Of a stretch of 64,000 bases of DNA, positions 29,371 to 41,769 are shown piece after piece. The DNA comes from Caryophanon tenue (GTDB lineage Bacteria; Bacillota; Bacilli; Bacillales_A; Planococcaceae): contig NZ_MASJ01000003.1 in assembly GCF_001700315.1 (NCBI RefSeq), positions 248,001-312,000 on the forward strand, written 5' to 3'. Position numbers and translations under genes: made by a program. Position 1 is the first letter of the stretch; each line of letters opens with the position of its first letter. The notes below the pieces were generated by a model. The model was not told where the DNA came from and searched no databases. It saw nothing but the letters and a program-made list of their open reading frames with translations.

Positions 29371-30644
29371 TGACGACTTTCGTAAAAAATATCAAATTAG
29401 TAAAAGCAGGCAATGAGCTTGAACTATCAAGCATTACAATTGAGGACGGAAAAATCGTTGAAATCGGCGGCGTAGAGCCAGCAGGTGCAGAAGTAATTGA
29501 CGGAAACGGACATATCGTTTCACCAGGGTTTGTCGATGTGCATACACATTTACGCGAGCCAGGTTTTGAACATAAAGAAACAATCGCAACAGGTACAGCT
29601 TCAGCAGCAAAAGGCGGCTTCACAACAATTTGTGCTATGCCGAATACAAAGCCAGTACCAGATTCAGTGGAAAACATGCAGTTAATTAACGGCTTAATTG
29701 AAAAGAGCGCAGTTATTCGCGTATTACCATACGGCTCATTAACGAAAGATATTTCAGGTGAAGTAAAAACAGACATGGCAGAGCTAAAAGCAAACGGTGC
29801 GGTTGCTTTCTCAGATGACGGTGTAGGCATTCAACTTGCTTCAACAATGTACGAGCAAATGCAACAAGCAGCAAAACTTGACGCAGTCGTTGTAGCTCAC
29901 TGTGAAGACAACTCACTTATTTACGATGGTGTTATGCACGAAGGTACACGCAATAAAGAGCTTGGCTTACCAGGTATCCCATCAATTTGTGAATCTGTAC
30001 AAATCGCACGAGACGTACTATTAGCAGAAGCAGCAGGTGCCCGCTACCATGTATGTCACGTATCAACAAAAGAATCAGTACGCGCTGTACGCGATGCAAA
30101 AGCAGCAGGTATTAAAGTAACGGCTGAAGTTTGTCCACACCACTTATTATTAGAAGAAATGGATATTCCATCAGATGATGCAAACTGGAAGATGAACCCA
30201 CCATTACGTGCAGCAGACGACAAAGATTCATTACACGCTGCACTACTTGACGGCACAATCGATTGTATCGCAACAGACCATGCACCACACACAGTAGAAG
30301 AAAAATGCTGCGGCATGGTTGGCGCACCATTCGGTATTGTTGGATTTGAAACAGCATTCCCACTGTTATACACACAGTTTGTAAAAACAGGGAAATGGAC
30401 GTTGGAACAATTAATCGATTGGATGAGTGTGAAAGCTGCTCAAATTTTCGACCTGCCATATGGCACATTAGAAGTTGGCGCATCAGCAGATTTCGTACTG
30501 ATTGACTTAGAAGCAGAAAAAACAGTGGATGCAGAAGGCTTTGTTTCAAAAGGTCGCAACACACCATTTAACGGCTGGGTAGCGCAAGGTTGGCCAGTAC
30601 TAACAATTTTCGAAGGTAAAATCGTATACCAGGAGGCACAATAA
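29370..30644 (+). CDS. pyrC: Dihydroorotase
   Basis: Zinc amidohydrolase cyclising carbamoyl aspartate to dihydroorotate. The 424 residues match class I dihydroorotases. Metal-binding motifs [11 protein letters not shown] near residue 53, the histidines in VVAHCED and [10 protein letters not shown], and the catalytic aspartate in IATDHAPH near residue 300 are present. Start and stop overlap neighbours by single bases, indicating translational coupling throughout this part of the operon. Confidence 0.97.
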   Translation: MTTFVKNIKLVKAGNELELSSITIEDGKIVEIGGVEPAGAEVIDGNGHIVSPGFVDVHTHLREPGFEHKETIATGTASAAKGGFTTICAMPNTKPVPDSVENMQLINGLIEKSAVIRVLPYGSLTKDISGEVKTDMAELKANGAVAFSDDGVGIQLASTMYEQMQQAAKLDAVVVAHCEDNSLIYDGVMHEGTRNKELGLPGIPSICESVQIARDVLLAEAAGARYHVCHVSTKESVRAVRDAKAAGIKVTAEVCPHHLLLEEMDIPSDDANWKMNPPLRAADDKDSLHAALLDGTIDCIATDHAPHTVEEKCCGMVGAPFGIVGFETAFPLLYTQFVKTGKWTLEQLIDWMSVKAAQIFDLPYGTLEVGASADFVLIDLEAEKTVDAEGFVSKGRNTPFNGWVAQGWPVLTIFEGKIVYQEAQ

Positions 30645-31741
30645 TGAAACGTTTATTAATTTTAGAAGACGGCACAGTATTTACTGGGGAAGCGTTCGGT
30701 AGCAACAACGCTAGCCAAGGTGAAGTAGTATTCACAACAGGCATGACAGGTTACCAAGAAACAATTTCTGATCCATCATTTTACGGACAAATTATTACAT
30801 TAACATACCCACTTATCGGGAACTACGGGATTAACCGTGATGACTTTGAATCAATTACACCAGCCATTCGTGGATTTGTTGTACGTGAATTAGAAGAAAA
30901 TCCATCAAACTTCCGCAAAGATTCATCATTAGGTGATTACTTAGCGTCAAAAAATATTCCAGGGATTCAAGGAATTGATACGCGAAAATTAACACGTATT
31001 ATTCGTGCAAAAGGTGCGGTACGTGCACTATTAACAGAAGCAGGTGCAGACGTAAATGTCGACGAAATCGTTGCACAATTACAAGCAACGCCACTCATTA
31101 CACACCATGTAAAAGAAGTGTCACCAAAAGCTGCTTACCCATCACCAGGTCGCGGCAAGCGCGTTGTATTAATCGACTTCGGGATGAAGCACGGTATTTT
31201 ACGCGAATTAAACAAGCGTGACTGTGATGTGTTAGTCGTTCCTTACAACACACCAGCATCTGAAATTTTAGCATGGCATCCAGATGGCATTATGTTATCA
31301 AACGGACCTGGTAACCCAGAGGACGTAACAGAAGGTATTGAAACTGTACGCGAATTAATCGGCAAAGTACCGATGTTTGGAATCTGCTTAGGACACCAAA
31401 TTTTCGCATTAGCGTCAGGGGCAAAATCATTTAAACTGCCATTTGGTCACCGCGGAGGGAATCACCCAGTAAAAGATTTACGTACAGGTCGTACAGATTT
31501 AACATCTCAAAACCATGGTTACGCAATCGACATTGAATCATTAAAAGATACAGATTTAGAATTAACACACGTAGCATTAAACGACGGTACATGTGAAGGT
31601 GTACGCCATACGAAATATCCGATCTTCACAGTACAGTATCACCCAGAAGCATCACCAGGACCAGAAGATTCAAATCACTTATTCGACGAGTTCATCGACA
31701 TGATGGAAAAAGAAGCAGCAAAGGAGAAACAACATGCCTAA
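30644..31741 (+). CDS. pyrAA: Carbamoyl-phosphate synthase small (glutaminase) subunit
   Basis: Releases ammonia from glutamine for the large subunit. 365 residues: N-terminal CPSase small-chain domain (about 1-130) and a C-terminal class I glutamine amidotransferase domain with nucleophile motif FGICLGHQ near residue 246 and the partner histidine/glutamate in [11 protein letters not shown] near residue 332. It overlaps the large-subunit gene by eight bases. Placed in the pyr operon, it is the pyrimidine-dedicated enzyme (carA type). Confidence 0.97.
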   Translation: MKRLLILEDGTVFTGEAFGSNNASQGEVVFTTGMTGYQETISDPSFYGQIITLTYPLIGNYGINRDDFESITPAIRGFVVRELEENPSNFRKDSSLGDYLASKNIPGIQGIDTRKLTRIIRAKGAVRALLTEAGADVNVDEIVAQLQATPLITHHVKEVSPKAAYPSPGRGKRVVLIDFGMKHGILRELNKRDCDVLVVPYNTPASEILAWHPDGIMLSNGPGNPEDVTEGIETVRELIGKVPMFGICLGHQIFALASGAKSFKLPFGHRGGNHPVKDLRTGRTDLTSQNHGYAIDIESLKDTDLELTHVALNDGTCEGVRHTKYPIFTVQYHPEASPGPEDSNHLFDEFIDMMEKEAAKEKQHA

Positions 31742-34700
31742 ACGTACAGATATTGAAACTATTTTAGTAATCGGGTCAGGCCCAATCGTTATCGGTCAAG
31801 CAGCAGAGTTTGACTATGCAGGGACACAAGCTTGTCTTTCATTAAGAGAAGAGGGTTACAAAGTAATTTTAATCAACTCAAACCCAGCAACAATTATGAC
31901 AGATACAGAAATTGCAGATAAAGTATATATCGAGCCGATTTCATTAGAATTCGTATCACGTATTTTACGTAAAGAGCGTCCAGATGCAATCTTACCAACA
32001 CTTGGTGGTCAAACAGGTTTAAATATGGCAATCGAGTTAGATGAGTCAGGCATTTTAGACGAGTTAGGCATTGAAATTTTAGGGACAAAATTAGATGCAA
32101 TTCATAAAGCGGAAGACCGTGACTTATTCCGTAACTTAATGTACGAACTAGGTGCACCAGTACCTGAATCAGACATTATTCATAATATGGAAGAAGCATA
32201 CGCGCTTGTCGCACGTATTGGTTACCCGGTAATTGTACGTCCAGCATTCACATTAGGTGGTACAGGCGGCGGTATTTGTTACAACGACCAAGACTTAGAA
32301 GAAATCGTAACGTCTGGTTTAAAATATTCACCAGTAACGCAATGTTTACTTGAAAAATCAATTGCAGGCTATAAGGAAATTGAATATGAAGTAATGCGTG
32401 ACTCAGCAGACAACGCCATCGTTGTATGTAATATGGAAAACTTTGACCCAGTCGGTATTCACACAGGTGACTCAATCGTTGTTGCACCAACACAAACATT
32501 ATCGGACCGTGAAAACCAAATGCTACGTAATATCTCACTTGATATTATTCGCGCACTAAAAATCGAAGGTGGCTGTAACGTACAGTTAGCACTTGATCCA
32601 CATAGCTTCCAATACTATGTAATCGAAGTAAACCCTCGTGTATCTCGTTCATCAGCATTAGCATCAAAAGCAACGGGCTATCCAATCGCAAAACTAGCAG
32701 CGAAAATCGCAGTAGGTTTAACATTAGATGAAATTAAAAACCCAGTAACAGGTTCAACATATGCTTGCTTTGAGCCAGCACTTGACTACATCGTAGCGAA
32801 AATCCCACGTTGGCCATTCGATAAGTTCGAATCAGCAAAACGTAACTTAGGGACACAAATGAAAGCAACTGGTGAGGTTATGTCACTAGGACGTACGTTT
32901 GAAGAAGCGATTTTAAAAGCAGTTCGTTCATTAGAAACAGGTCACGTACACATCGAAATGAAACATGCGGAAGATTTAACGGATGCATGGATTGAAAAGC
33001 GTATTAAAAAAGCAGGCGATGAGCGTTTATTCTTCATCGGTGAAGCATTACGTCGCGGTGTAACAGTAGAAACAATCCACGAATGGTCAAAAATTGATCT
33101 TTGGTTCTTACACAAGCTACAAAAAATCGTCAACATGGAACAGACACTTGCAGACAACAAGCAAGATAAAGACGTGCTTTATAAAGCAAAACGTTTAGGC
33201 TTTGCGGATAAGAAAATTGCGGAGCTTTGGGGCATGACGGAAATGGAGATTTACAACTTCCGTAAAGAAGCAGGTATTACACCAGTGTACAAAATGGTTG
33301 ACACATGTGCAGCGGAGTTTGAATCGAACACACCATACTTCTACGGTACGTACGAAGAAGAAAACGAGTCAGTACGCTCTGAAAAAGAGTCGGTTATCGT
33401 ACTTGGTTCTGGTCCAATCCGTATCGGTCAAGGTGTTGAGTTCGACTACGCAACAGTACACTCTGTATGGGCAATTCAAGAAGCAGGGTATGAAGCTATT
33501 ATTATTAACTCAAACCCAGAAACAGTATCTACAGACTTCTCAATCTCAGATAAATTATACTTCGAGCCATTAACAATCGAAGACGTTATGCATATTGTAG
33601 ACCTTGAGAAACCAATGGGTGTTGTTGTACAGTTCGGTGGTCAAACAGCGATTAACTTAGCAGATAAATTAGAAGCACATGGTGTGAAGATTTTAGGGAC
33701 AACGCTTGAAGATATCGACCGTGCAGAAAATCGTAATAAGTTTGAAGCGGCATTACAAGAGCTAAACATTCCACAACCACAAGGACAAACAGCGGTGTCA
33801 AAAGAAGAAGCATTAGCAATCGGTGAAAAACTAGGCTTCCCAGTATTAGTACGCCCGTCATACGTACTTGGTGGACGCGCAATGGAGATTGTGTATAACC
33901 TAGACGAGCTTGCACACTATATGGAACACGCAGTAGAAGCATCACCAGACCACCCAGTATTAGTTGACCGTTACTTAACAGGTCAAGAAATCGAAGTGGA
34001 TGCGATTTGTGACGGTGAAAATGTGTTAATTCCAGGGATTATGGAGCATATTGAGCGCGCAGGTGTTCACTCAGGTGACTCTATCTCAGTATATCCACCA
34101 CAAAAATTAACAGACGCACAAAAAGAAACATTAGTCGATTACACAACGCGTTTAGCAAAAGGCTTAGGTATTGTTGGCTTAATGAATATTCAGTACGTAC
34201 TATCAGAAGGCGAAGTTTACGTAATCGAAGTAAACCCACGTTCATCTCGTACGGTACCGTTCTTATCAAAAATCACAAATATCCCAATGGCGAACATTGC
34301 GACAAAAGCGATTTTAGGTCAGTCAATTATCGAACAAGGCTACCCAACAGGATTAGCACCAGAACAAGCAGGCGTATTTGTAAAAGTACCAGTGTTCTCA
34401 TTCGCGAAATTACGTCGTGTAGACATTACATTAGGCCCTGAAATGAAGTCAACAGGGGAAGTAATGGGGAAAGATGCAACATATGAAAAAGCATTATACA
34501 AAGGTTTCGTAGCAGCAGGCACAAAAATTAAAACAGAAGGTACTGTTTTATTCACAGTATCAGATAAAGATAAAGAAGAAGCGATTAGCTTAGCAAAACG
34601 TTTCTCTACAGTTGGCTACCGCATTATGGCAACTGAAGGTACAGCGAAAGTATTTGAAGAAAACGGTGTACACACAGATGTTGTTGAAAAAATCGGTGCA

Positions 34701-34931
34701 AAAGGCAAGACATTATTAGATGTCATCCAAAACGGTGAAGCACAATTAGTTGTTAACACATTAACAAAAGGTAAACAGCCAGCGCGTGACGGTTTCCGTA
34801 TTCGTCGTGAATCAGTGGAAAATGGTGTGCCATGTTTAACATCATTAGATACAGCAGAAGCGATGCTACGCGTTATCGAATCGATGACATTTACAGCTGA
34901 AATTATGCCGAAAGCGGAGGTAGTGCATTAA
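31734..34931 (+). CDS. pyrAB: Carbamoyl-phosphate synthase large subunit
   Basis: Makes carbamoyl phosphate from bicarbonate, ammonia and two ATP. 1065 residues with the internal duplication of the family: two carbamoyl-phosphate/ATP-grasp halves (about 1-400 and 555-930), each opening with an IGSGPI-type loop ([11 protein letters not shown] near residue 13, [11 protein letters not shown] near residue 560), and a C-terminal methylglyoxal-synthase-like allosteric domain (about 935-1065) that binds UMP in relatives. No frame breaks are seen. Confidence 0.97.
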   Translation: MPKRTDIETILVIGSGPIVIGQAAEFDYAGTQACLSLREEGYKVILINSNPATIMTDTEIADKVYIEPISLEFVSRILRKERPDAILPTLGGQTGLNMAIELDESGILDELGIEILGTKLDAIHKAEDRDLFRNLMYELGAPVPESDIIHNMEEAYALVARIGYPVIVRPAFTLGGTGGGICYNDQDLEEIVTSGLKYSPVTQCLLEKSIAGYKEIEYEVMRDSADNAIVVCNMENFDPVGIHTGDSIVVAPTQTLSDRENQMLRNISLDIIRALKIEGGCNVQLALDPHSFQYYVIEVNPRVSRSSALASKATGYPIAKLAAKIAVGLTLDEIKNPVTGSTYACFEPALDYIVAKIPRWPFDKFESAKRNLGTQMKATGEVMSLGRTFEEAILKAVRSLETGHVHIEMKHAEDLTDAWIEKRIKKAGDERLFFIGEALRRGVTVETIHEWSKIDLWFLHKLQKIVNMEQTLADNKQDKDVLYKAKRLGFADKKIAELWGMTEMEIYNFRKEAGITPVYKMVDTCAAEFESNTPYFYGTYEEENESVRSEKESVIVLGSGPIRIGQGVEFDYATVHSVWAIQEAGYEAIIINSNPETVSTDFSISDKLYFEPLTIEDVMHIVDLEKPMGVVVQFGGQTAINLADKLEAHGVKILGTTLEDIDRAENRNKFEAALQELNIPQPQGQTAVSKEEALAIGEKLGFPVLVRPSYVLGGRAMEIVYNLDELAHYMEHAVEASPDHPVLVDRYLTGQEIEVDAICDGENVLIPGIMEHIERAGVHSGDSISVYPPQKLTDAQKETLVDYTTRLAKGLGIVGLMNIQYVLSEGEVYVIEVNPRSSRTVPFLSKITNIPMANIATKAILGQSIIEQGYPTGLAPEQAGVFVKVPVFSFAKLRRVDITLGPEMKSTGEVMGKDATYEKALYKGFVAAGTKIKTEGTVLFTVSDKDKEEAISLAKRFSTVGYRIMATEGTAKVFEENGVHTDVVEKIGAKGKTLLDVIQNGEAQLVVNTLTKGKQPARDGFRIRRESVENGVPCLTSLDTAEAMLRVIESMTFTAEIMPKAEVVH

Positions 34932-34932
34932 T

Positions 34933-36613
<1,681 letters not shown>

Positions 36614-36614
<1 letters not shown>

Positions 36615-37318
36615 TGAACACAAAACCAATTATCGCACTAGACTTCCCAACAGAAGAGCGCGTGCTGACATTTTTACAGCAATATAATGAGCCATTATTC
36701 GTGAAAATCGGCATGGAGCTTTATATGCAAGAGGGACCACAAATTGTCGAAAAAGTAAAAGCTTTAGGGCATGATGTGTTCTTAGATTTAAAGCTACACG
36801 ATATTCCAAATACGGTGAAGTCAGCAATGAAAGGCTTAGCGAAGCTTGGTGTTGATTTAGTAAATGTACACGCAGCAGGCGGACGTGCGATGATGGAAGG
36901 TGCATTAGAAGGGCTTGAGGCTGGTACACCAGCAGGACAAAGACGCGCAGCATTAATCGCTGTGACGCAGTTAACATCAACGACAGAGCAACAAATGCAA
37001 CAAGAACAACATATTAACCTATCGCTGCAAGATTCAGTGTTGCATTATGCAAAACTGACACATACAGCCGGCTTAAATGGCGTTGTTTGTTCGGTGCATG
37101 AAGCACGTGCTATTGCAGACGTATGTGGAGAAGACTTTTTACGTGTGACACCAGGTATTCGTATGCTTGGTGGCGACGCGCATGATCAAAAGCGCATCGC
37201 AACACCAGACGGGGCGAAACAAGATGGTTCAACCCAAATTGTTGTAGGGCGCGCGATTACAGGTGCACAAGACCCAGTCGCGGCATATCATGAAGTACTG
37301 AAATTATGGGAGGCATAA
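36614..37318 (+). CDS. pyrF: Orotidine 5'-phosphate decarboxylase
   Basis: Last step of UMP synthesis. 234 residues forming a TIM barrel; the catalytic charge network is visible as [10 protein letters not shown] (D58, K60, D63). [17 protein letters not shown] and [16 protein letters not shown] form the phosphate-binding region. Start overlaps the pyrD stop by one base. Standard short bacterial form, not fused to pyrE. Confidence 0.97.
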
Positions 37319-37322
37319 AATT

Positions 37323-37955
37323 ATGTTACAAAAAGACATCGCAAAAGAAATGTTACGTGTAGGCGCAGTAGAATTAAACGCAACGGAGCTATTTACATGG
37401 GCTTCAGGCATCAAATCACCAATTTATTGTGATACGCGCTTAACGATTTCAGACCCAGCTGCACGTAAAGCATTAGCAAAAGGCTTAGCAGCAAATATTC
37501 AAGAATTCTTCCCAGGTACGGACATTGTAGCCGGCACTGCAACAGCGGGCATTCCACACGCAGCATGGGTATCAGATATTTTAGATTTACCAATGGTGTA
37601 TGTACGCTCAAAAGCGAAAGAACACGGACGTGGCAATCAAATTGAAGGCAAATATGCTGAAGGACAAAAAGTAGTCGTTGTTGAAGATATCGTGTCAACA
37701 GGGGGTTCGTCAATTACAGCGGTTGAAGCGTTACGTGCAGCTGGCTGTGAAGTACTAGGCGTTGTATGTGTGTATACATATAACTTACCGAAAGCAGAAA
37801 AAGCGTTTGACGAAATCGGTGTAAAATATGTATCATTAACAAACTTTGATTACCTAATCGAAGCAGCATCAGAAACAGGTGCAATTGATGCAGACCAAAT
37901 TCCATTTTTAAAAGACTGGCACGCAAAGTTAAAAGCAGGCGAGTTAACAGCGTAA
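37323..37955 (+). CDS. pyrE: Orotate phosphoribosyltransferase
   Basis: Converts orotate and PRPP to orotidine 5'-phosphate. 210 residues; the PRPP motif VVVVEDIVSTGGSSITAVEA lies near residue 118, and the flexible catalytic loop VRSKAKEHGRGNQIEG near residue 96. It is the last pyr gene and is followed by a strong terminator, so the operon order pyrR-P-B-C-AA-AB-K-D-F-E is complete. Confidence 0.97.
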   Translation: MLQKDIAKEMLRVGAVELNATELFTWASGIKSPIYCDTRLTISDPAARKALAKGLAANIQEFFPGTDIVAGTATAGIPHAAWVSDILDLPMVYVRSKAKEHGRGNQIEGKYAEGQKVVVVEDIVSTGGSSITAVEALRAAGCEVLGVVCVYTYNLPKAEKAFDEIGVKYVSLTNFDYLIEAASETGAIDADQIPFLKDWHAKLKAGELTA

Positions 37956-37980
37956 GTTTGTCGCTAACAGCGTTACATGA

Positions 37981-38016
37981 AAACTTGTATAGACCAATGT
38001 CTATGCAAGTTTTTTC
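37981..38016 (+). terminator. Intrinsic terminator of the pyr operon
   Basis: AAACTTGTATAGAC (37981-37994) pairs with GTCTATGCAAGTTT (37999-38012) around CAAT, then TTTT. The following 120 bases hold a nested inverted element (ACTATTT...AAATAGT enclosing CTCCGT...ACGGGAG, about 38050-38095) before the next gene. Confidence 0.93.
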
Positions 38017-38139
38017 GTATAAAGCATTGAATAGATGTCGAAAAAAATGAAACTATTTCAGTATTGCTCCGTCTGTAACGGGAGAAAATAGTGAAATCAT
38101 CGCTGAACGCAAGGTGATTGATTTTTTAGTGGAGGCAAT

Positions 38140-39237
38140 ATGAACGATTTAGTCCAAACATCTTATAAAGTATTTTATAAAGAGTTAGAAGTATTGCGTG
38201 TTATCAGTATTGTTTTAGTCGTCTATTCGAGCTTTATGCATCAGCAAATCGGCAATATCGGGGCATTTTTTGTCATCATCGGTTATGTCACGATGCTGTC
38301 GTTACAACGGCATGTTCAGCAATACGAAGACATACATATGTACCGAAGAATGAAACGCTTTATTCGACGGACGACACCGCTTGCTTCAATTGTCATCATC
38401 GCTGTAACAATATATATGTATGTGTTGTATTCTCCGGCGCAATGGCAAGCGCAAGCAAAACATGTCATTGCATCGATATTATATGTTGAAAACTGGTATG
38501 TCGTGAAGCACGCCATAATCGATCACAAAACGGGACGCATTAGCCCACTACAACATTATGCTGTACTTGCTTTGTTTGTACAGTATATGTTTGTCTTACT
38601 AATTGGGGCAAAGTTGTTGCAACAACTTTGTCAGCATACGACTCTGTCACTCCGCAAGGCCGCTATTATTAGCATTATATTAGTGGGAACGTTGTCATTT
38701 ATTGCGAGTTTTTTTATGCCAGCGGGGACATTAAGCGCGCAAGTATGGATGTTTTTAAGTGGTGCCTTACTTGTTTTTATAAAGCCCTATATACATATGC
38801 GAAGCGTTCTATCACGCTTTATACAGATTGGTAGCTTATTGTTATTAGTAGTTGTCGGAATAATGATGCCGAAGTCGGAACTATTTGTAAGTGAGTGGTC
38901 GATTGTGAGTGTAGCGAGTGCAGTGCTCTATGTGATCGCAATACAACAACGACGAACACTTGCGCGTCAAAAATGCAGGATTCTGGGCGGTGTATCAAGT
39001 TATATGTACGCGTTCTTTTTAATTCATTGGCCGGTACTTTACTTGTATGAACGGCACGCATCACAAGCGTTGACCTGGGGAGAGATTGTGGCATTAATAG
39101 CATTGACGGGATTATTAGCAATGGTCTGCACATTAGTTGTGAGGTATATTATACGAAAAATCATTACGCCAAAACAGATGACTGCTTTTTGCGTGATGAT
39201 AGCGGTATTTATGATTGCAGTAGTTAATATGTTGTGA
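38140..39237 (+). CDS. Degenerate acyltransferase-3-like membrane protein
   Basis: A 365-residue protein with about ten hydrophobic helices. The layout and scattered blocks recall acyltransferase family 3 (OatA-type O-acetyltransferases): LRVISIVLVVY near residue 20, FFVIIGYVTM near residue 46, a basic MKRFIRRTTPLA near residue 70 and SSYMYAFFLIHWPVLYLYE near residue 287. However, the usual N-terminal Asp-Gly...His motif reads Glu-Val...Ser, and the expected Trp/Glu block in the middle is not recognisable. No extracellular SGNH domain follows. It may be an inactive or divergent member. The start ATG follows GTGGAGG. Confidence 0.6.
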   Translation: MNDLVQTSYKVFYKELEVLRVISIVLVVYSSFMHQQIGNIGAFFVIIGYVTMLSLQRHVQQYEDIHMYRRMKRFIRRTTPLASIVIIAVTIYMYVLYSPAQWQAQAKHVIASILYVENWYVVKHAIIDHKTGRISPLQHYAVLALFVQYMFVLLIGAKLLQQLCQHTTLSLRKAAIISIILVGTLSFIASFFMPAGTLSAQVWMFLSGALLVFIKPYIHMRSVLSRFIQIGSLLLLVVVGIMMPKSELFVSEWSIVSVASAVLYVIAIQQRRTLARQKCRILGGVSSYMYAFFLIHWPVLYLYERHASQALTWGEIVALIALTGLLAMVCTLVVRYIIRKIITPKQMTAFCVMIAVFMIAVVNML

Positions 39238-39263
39238 ACATGCGAAGAACTGAGGACAAAAGG

Positions 39264-39503
39264 AAATGAGGCTGGGACAGAAGGGTAATTCAAATCAATC
39301 CCAACGATGTTCGATGATAAATATTTGATACGTCGTCGTTAAATGAAGAGCGGACTTCTAGCGGAACAGTACGAGCGAGAGACTACAGGCTCGAGCCGTA
39401 CCGCAGAAAAGCCTGCTCGAAAATTTACGTCGACGAAAGCAGAAAAGTATTAGGAGAAATGACGAGATTTCTCCTAACACTTTGTTTTGTCTCAGCCTCA
39501 TTT
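39264..39503. repeat. Structured intergenic repeat with terminal inverted ends
   Basis: The ends, AAATGAGGCTGGGACAGAA (39264-39282) and TTTTGTCTCAGCCTCATTT (about 39485-39503), are inverted repeats with one G-T pair and one mismatch, followed by T. Inside are a perfect 11-bp stem TTAGGAGAAAT/ATTTCTCCTAA (39450-39477) and a nested hairpin (GCGG/CCGC, GTAC/GTAC, CGAG/CTCG, 39361-39404). Elements starting GAGGCTGGGACA are known, from memory, as dispersed intergenic repeats in low-GC Gram-positives. It lies between two convergent genes and may also terminate transcription. Confidence 0.7.
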
Positions 39504-39611
39504 TTTTACTTTTGGTGCTACGCCATATAGCAGACACGTTTCGCAGGCCTGGCTTGAGGCAAACACAACGTTTGTCATATCCGCTTTGTCACACGATATG
39601 GCGTTCTTGGC

Positions 39612-39673
39612 AGATGTTCGCTCTTCGTTTAACGATGACATATTAAATTTTTATGATCGAACATCATTGGAAT
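39612..39673 (-). repeat. Diverged inverted copy of the repeat's internal segment
   Basis: The reverse complement of 39612-39673 aligns without gaps to 39298-39359 of the preceding repeat with about 52 of 62 identical bases (counted by hand). Shared stretches include GATGTTCGAT and GAAGAGCG. The copy lacks visible terminal GAGGCTGGGACA ends of its own, unless it shares the right end of the first. A weak 80-codon frame at 39487-39729 crosses this repeat and is not taken as a gene. Confidence 0.7.
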
Positions 39674-39718
39674 TATACTTTTGTACGAGCCATTTTATTA
39701 TGGTAATGGTAGTGAGGC

Positions 39719-41410
39719 TTATACTTTAAATTGTGCTGTTAGCTGTTGAAGCTCATGTGATTTATCGGCTAAGTCAACCGAAATCGCGCCAACTTCTTGC
39801 ATTGTTGCACTTTGTTGTTCGACTGCAGCTGCGACGTTTTCCGCATAGGCTGCAGCATTATCTGCACCATTGGCAATTTCAGCGACAGAAGCAGAGACTT
39901 CCTCGGCACTCGCTGAAATTTCTTCAGAAGCGGCTGAGATTTCTTGGATTTGAGCAGTCATTTGTTGGACCGATGTATAAATGTTGGCAAATGATGTGCC
40001 AGCATTGTCAATGATTGTTACACCTTCTTCAACGGATTGTAACGATGATTGTACCGCTTTTTCAACGTTAATCGTATCAGCTTGAATCGTATCTGTTAAG
40101 GTCGAAATTTGTGTAGCGGATTGCTTGGACTGCTCGGCAAGTTTACGTACTTCATCTGCTACAACGGCGAAACCTTTACCATGTTCGCCGGCACGAGCTG
40201 CTTCAATGGCAGCATTGAGTGCTAGTAAATTTGTTTGGTCGGTAATATCTGTAATGACCTTTGTAATATGGCCAATTTCTGCTGATTGTTGCGTAAGTTG
40301 TTGTACAAGTTGATTTAATGTACGCGTATTTTGCTCAATTGTAGACATTTGGTGTTGCGCTGTTACAATCGCTGCATTTCCTGCTTCGGCAACCGCAGCT
40401 GTTTCGACAGATGTTTCATTTAATGTTTGCGTGGACTCCGCAATACGTTGCACACCCGAAGCTGTTTCGTCTGTTGCTTTTGCTGTTTCAGCGGCAGCAG
40501 ATGATGAAATACGCGCTAAGTCAGCTACTTCTACCATATTGGTTGTCACTTCTTGACTAGAAGCATTCATTTGTTGTGTGCTAGCAGATAATAACATCGC
40601 AGATTGCGATACTTGATTACTATTTTGTTGAACATTGCTTACAATACGATGTAAATTGTCTTTCATCGTATTAAATGCGTTTGCAAGCATCCCGATTTCA
40701 TCGTTTGCTTTATGTTGTAGCGAAGGAATTGTTAAGTCGCCTTGTGCAATGGCATCCGCGTGTGACACAACATTGCGTAATGGGCGCGTTATGAAGTTAC
40801 GTACTAGAACGATTGCTAAAATACTAATAATGATACCAATGGCGATGGCTGTAAATGCAATGATTGACGCTGTCGTAACGGATGCTTCTGTATCCTTCTT
40901 AACAATTTGTAGTTGCTTTTGTTGATAGGCCATAATGTCTTTTGATGCGTCTAAAATGCCGATATTGGCTGTACGTGCTTGTGTGTTCACAAACATAAGT
41001 GCTGCCGCTTCATTATTGTCATCTAGCGCTGTTAGTACATCACTAATGGCGTCGTTAAATGAGTTGTTATAGTCATTTAAAATTGATACATATTCTTGAA
41101 ACTCTGCTGTTTCTTTTGTGGTAAGTTGTTGTAATTCGGCAATTGAATCATCTAATTGCTGTTGATACGTGGCGAGGTCGTTACGGTTGCTTTCAGTATT
41201 TTCTAACATCAGTGCGCGCATATATAAACCTTGCATCGCTAGTTCAAATTGAATATCATTGCTTACTTGAACTTGCAGCATGCGGTTATCAACTGTATCT
41301 TCCACTTTTTGGTCAATAATCGTAATTTGTGCGAAAATAATCCCAAGTGAAAGGACAAGAACTGCTAAAATGATGAAAAAGCCGATATTCAGTTTTTTCC
41401 CTATGGACAT
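39719..41410 (-). CDS. Methyl-accepting chemotaxis protein
   Basis: A 563-residue membrane chemoreceptor. An N-terminal helix (about 8-28), an extracellular four-helix-bundle sensor (about 30-185) without cache-type features, a second helix (about 188-208), a HAMP domain (about 210-262: [20 protein letters not shown]) and a long cytoplasmic signalling coiled coil whose hairpin tip reads [21 protein letters not shown] and [15 protein letters not shown]. Ligand unknown. Its presence implies a motile, chemotactic organism. It is a single gene, convergent with the acyltransferase-like gene; a possible promoter on its strand is TTTCAA-16-TATAAA about 40 bases before the start. Confidence 0.95.
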   Translation of the reverse strand: MSIGKKLNIGFFIILAVLVLSLGIIFAQITIIDQKVEDTVDNRMLQVQVSNDIQFELAMQGLYMRALMLENTESNRNDLATYQQQLDDSIAELQQLTTKETAEFQEYVSILNDYNNSFNDAISDVLTALDDNNEAAALMFVNTQARTANIGILDASKDIMAYQQKQLQIVKKDTEASVTTASIIAFTAIAIGIIISILAIVLVRNFITRPLRNVVSHADAIAQGDLTIPSLQHKANDEIGMLANAFNTMKDNLHRIVSNVQQNSNQVSQSAMLLSASTQQMNASSQEVTTNMVEVADLARISSSAAAETAKATDETASGVQRIAESTQTLNETSVETAAVAEAGNAAIVTAQHQMSTIEQNTRTLNQLVQQLTQQSAEIGHITKVITDITDQTNLLALNAAIEAARAGEHGKGFAVVADEVRKLAEQSKQSATQISTLTDTIQADTINVEKAVQSSLQSVEEGVTIIDNAGTSFANIYTSVQQMTAQIQEISAASEEISASAEEVSASVAEIANGADNAAAYAENVAAAVEQQSATMQEVGAISVDLADKSHELQQLTAQFKV

Positions 41411-41705
41411 ATTACATCCTCCTTACTAATGAATATGTTTATAATAACGCATAAAGAAATTGAAACAAAGCCCTTATGCCTAAAAAGAATAAAAAAATAG
41501 ATAAAAAGATAGCATCCGTAAAAAAGTAAATAGTGAGACTGTAGTCATTGGAAAAGCTTTCCATAATGCAGACGAAAGACGTATGTAGTCACGGTATACA
41601 AGAACTGCCTAACAACTAGCATCGTGTTTTCCAAAAGAGGAGAAATCAGAAAATTATTAAGGTAACGGCAATTATTTGCACATCTTTTTAACTATAATCA
41701 GCGCA
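41411..41705. other. Intergenic region upstream of the chemoreceptor gene
   Basis: About 300 AT-rich bases between the chemoreceptor start and the rqcH terminator. They contain the chemoreceptor ribosome site and possible promoter, a short near-palindrome TGGAAAAGCTTTCCA (41549-41563) and two copies of TGTAGTCA. No coding frame or known RNA is evident, and I see no clear sigma-D promoter. Confidence 0.5.
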
Positions 41706-41744
41706 CGTAAAAAAATCCTTCAGCGAGGAAAACTGCTGAAGGAT
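41706..41744 (-). terminator. Intrinsic terminator of rqcH
   Basis: ATCCTTCAGC pairs with GCTGAAGGAT (41715-41724 and 41735-41744), followed on the minus strand by a run of T. Confidence 0.92.
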
Positions 41745-41769
41745 AAAAGTTGCTAGTTTATTGTCATTG

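Noticed and set aside
29243-29830. 195-codon open frame antisense to pyrB/pyrC
   Set aside because: A shadow of two highly conserved genes on the plus strand, with low-complexity Ser/Pro composition typical of antisense frames.
39487-39729. Possible 80-residue protein on the plus strand
   Set aside because: It starts within the right end of the structured repeat and runs through the inverted repeat copy; it has no good ribosome site, no recognisable family features and overlaps the end of the chemoreceptor gene.
38140-41410. Genomic island or defence system
   Set aside because: No integrase, transposase, nuclease or toxin-antitoxin features; one membrane protein, a repeat and a chemoreceptor do not make a recognisable system.
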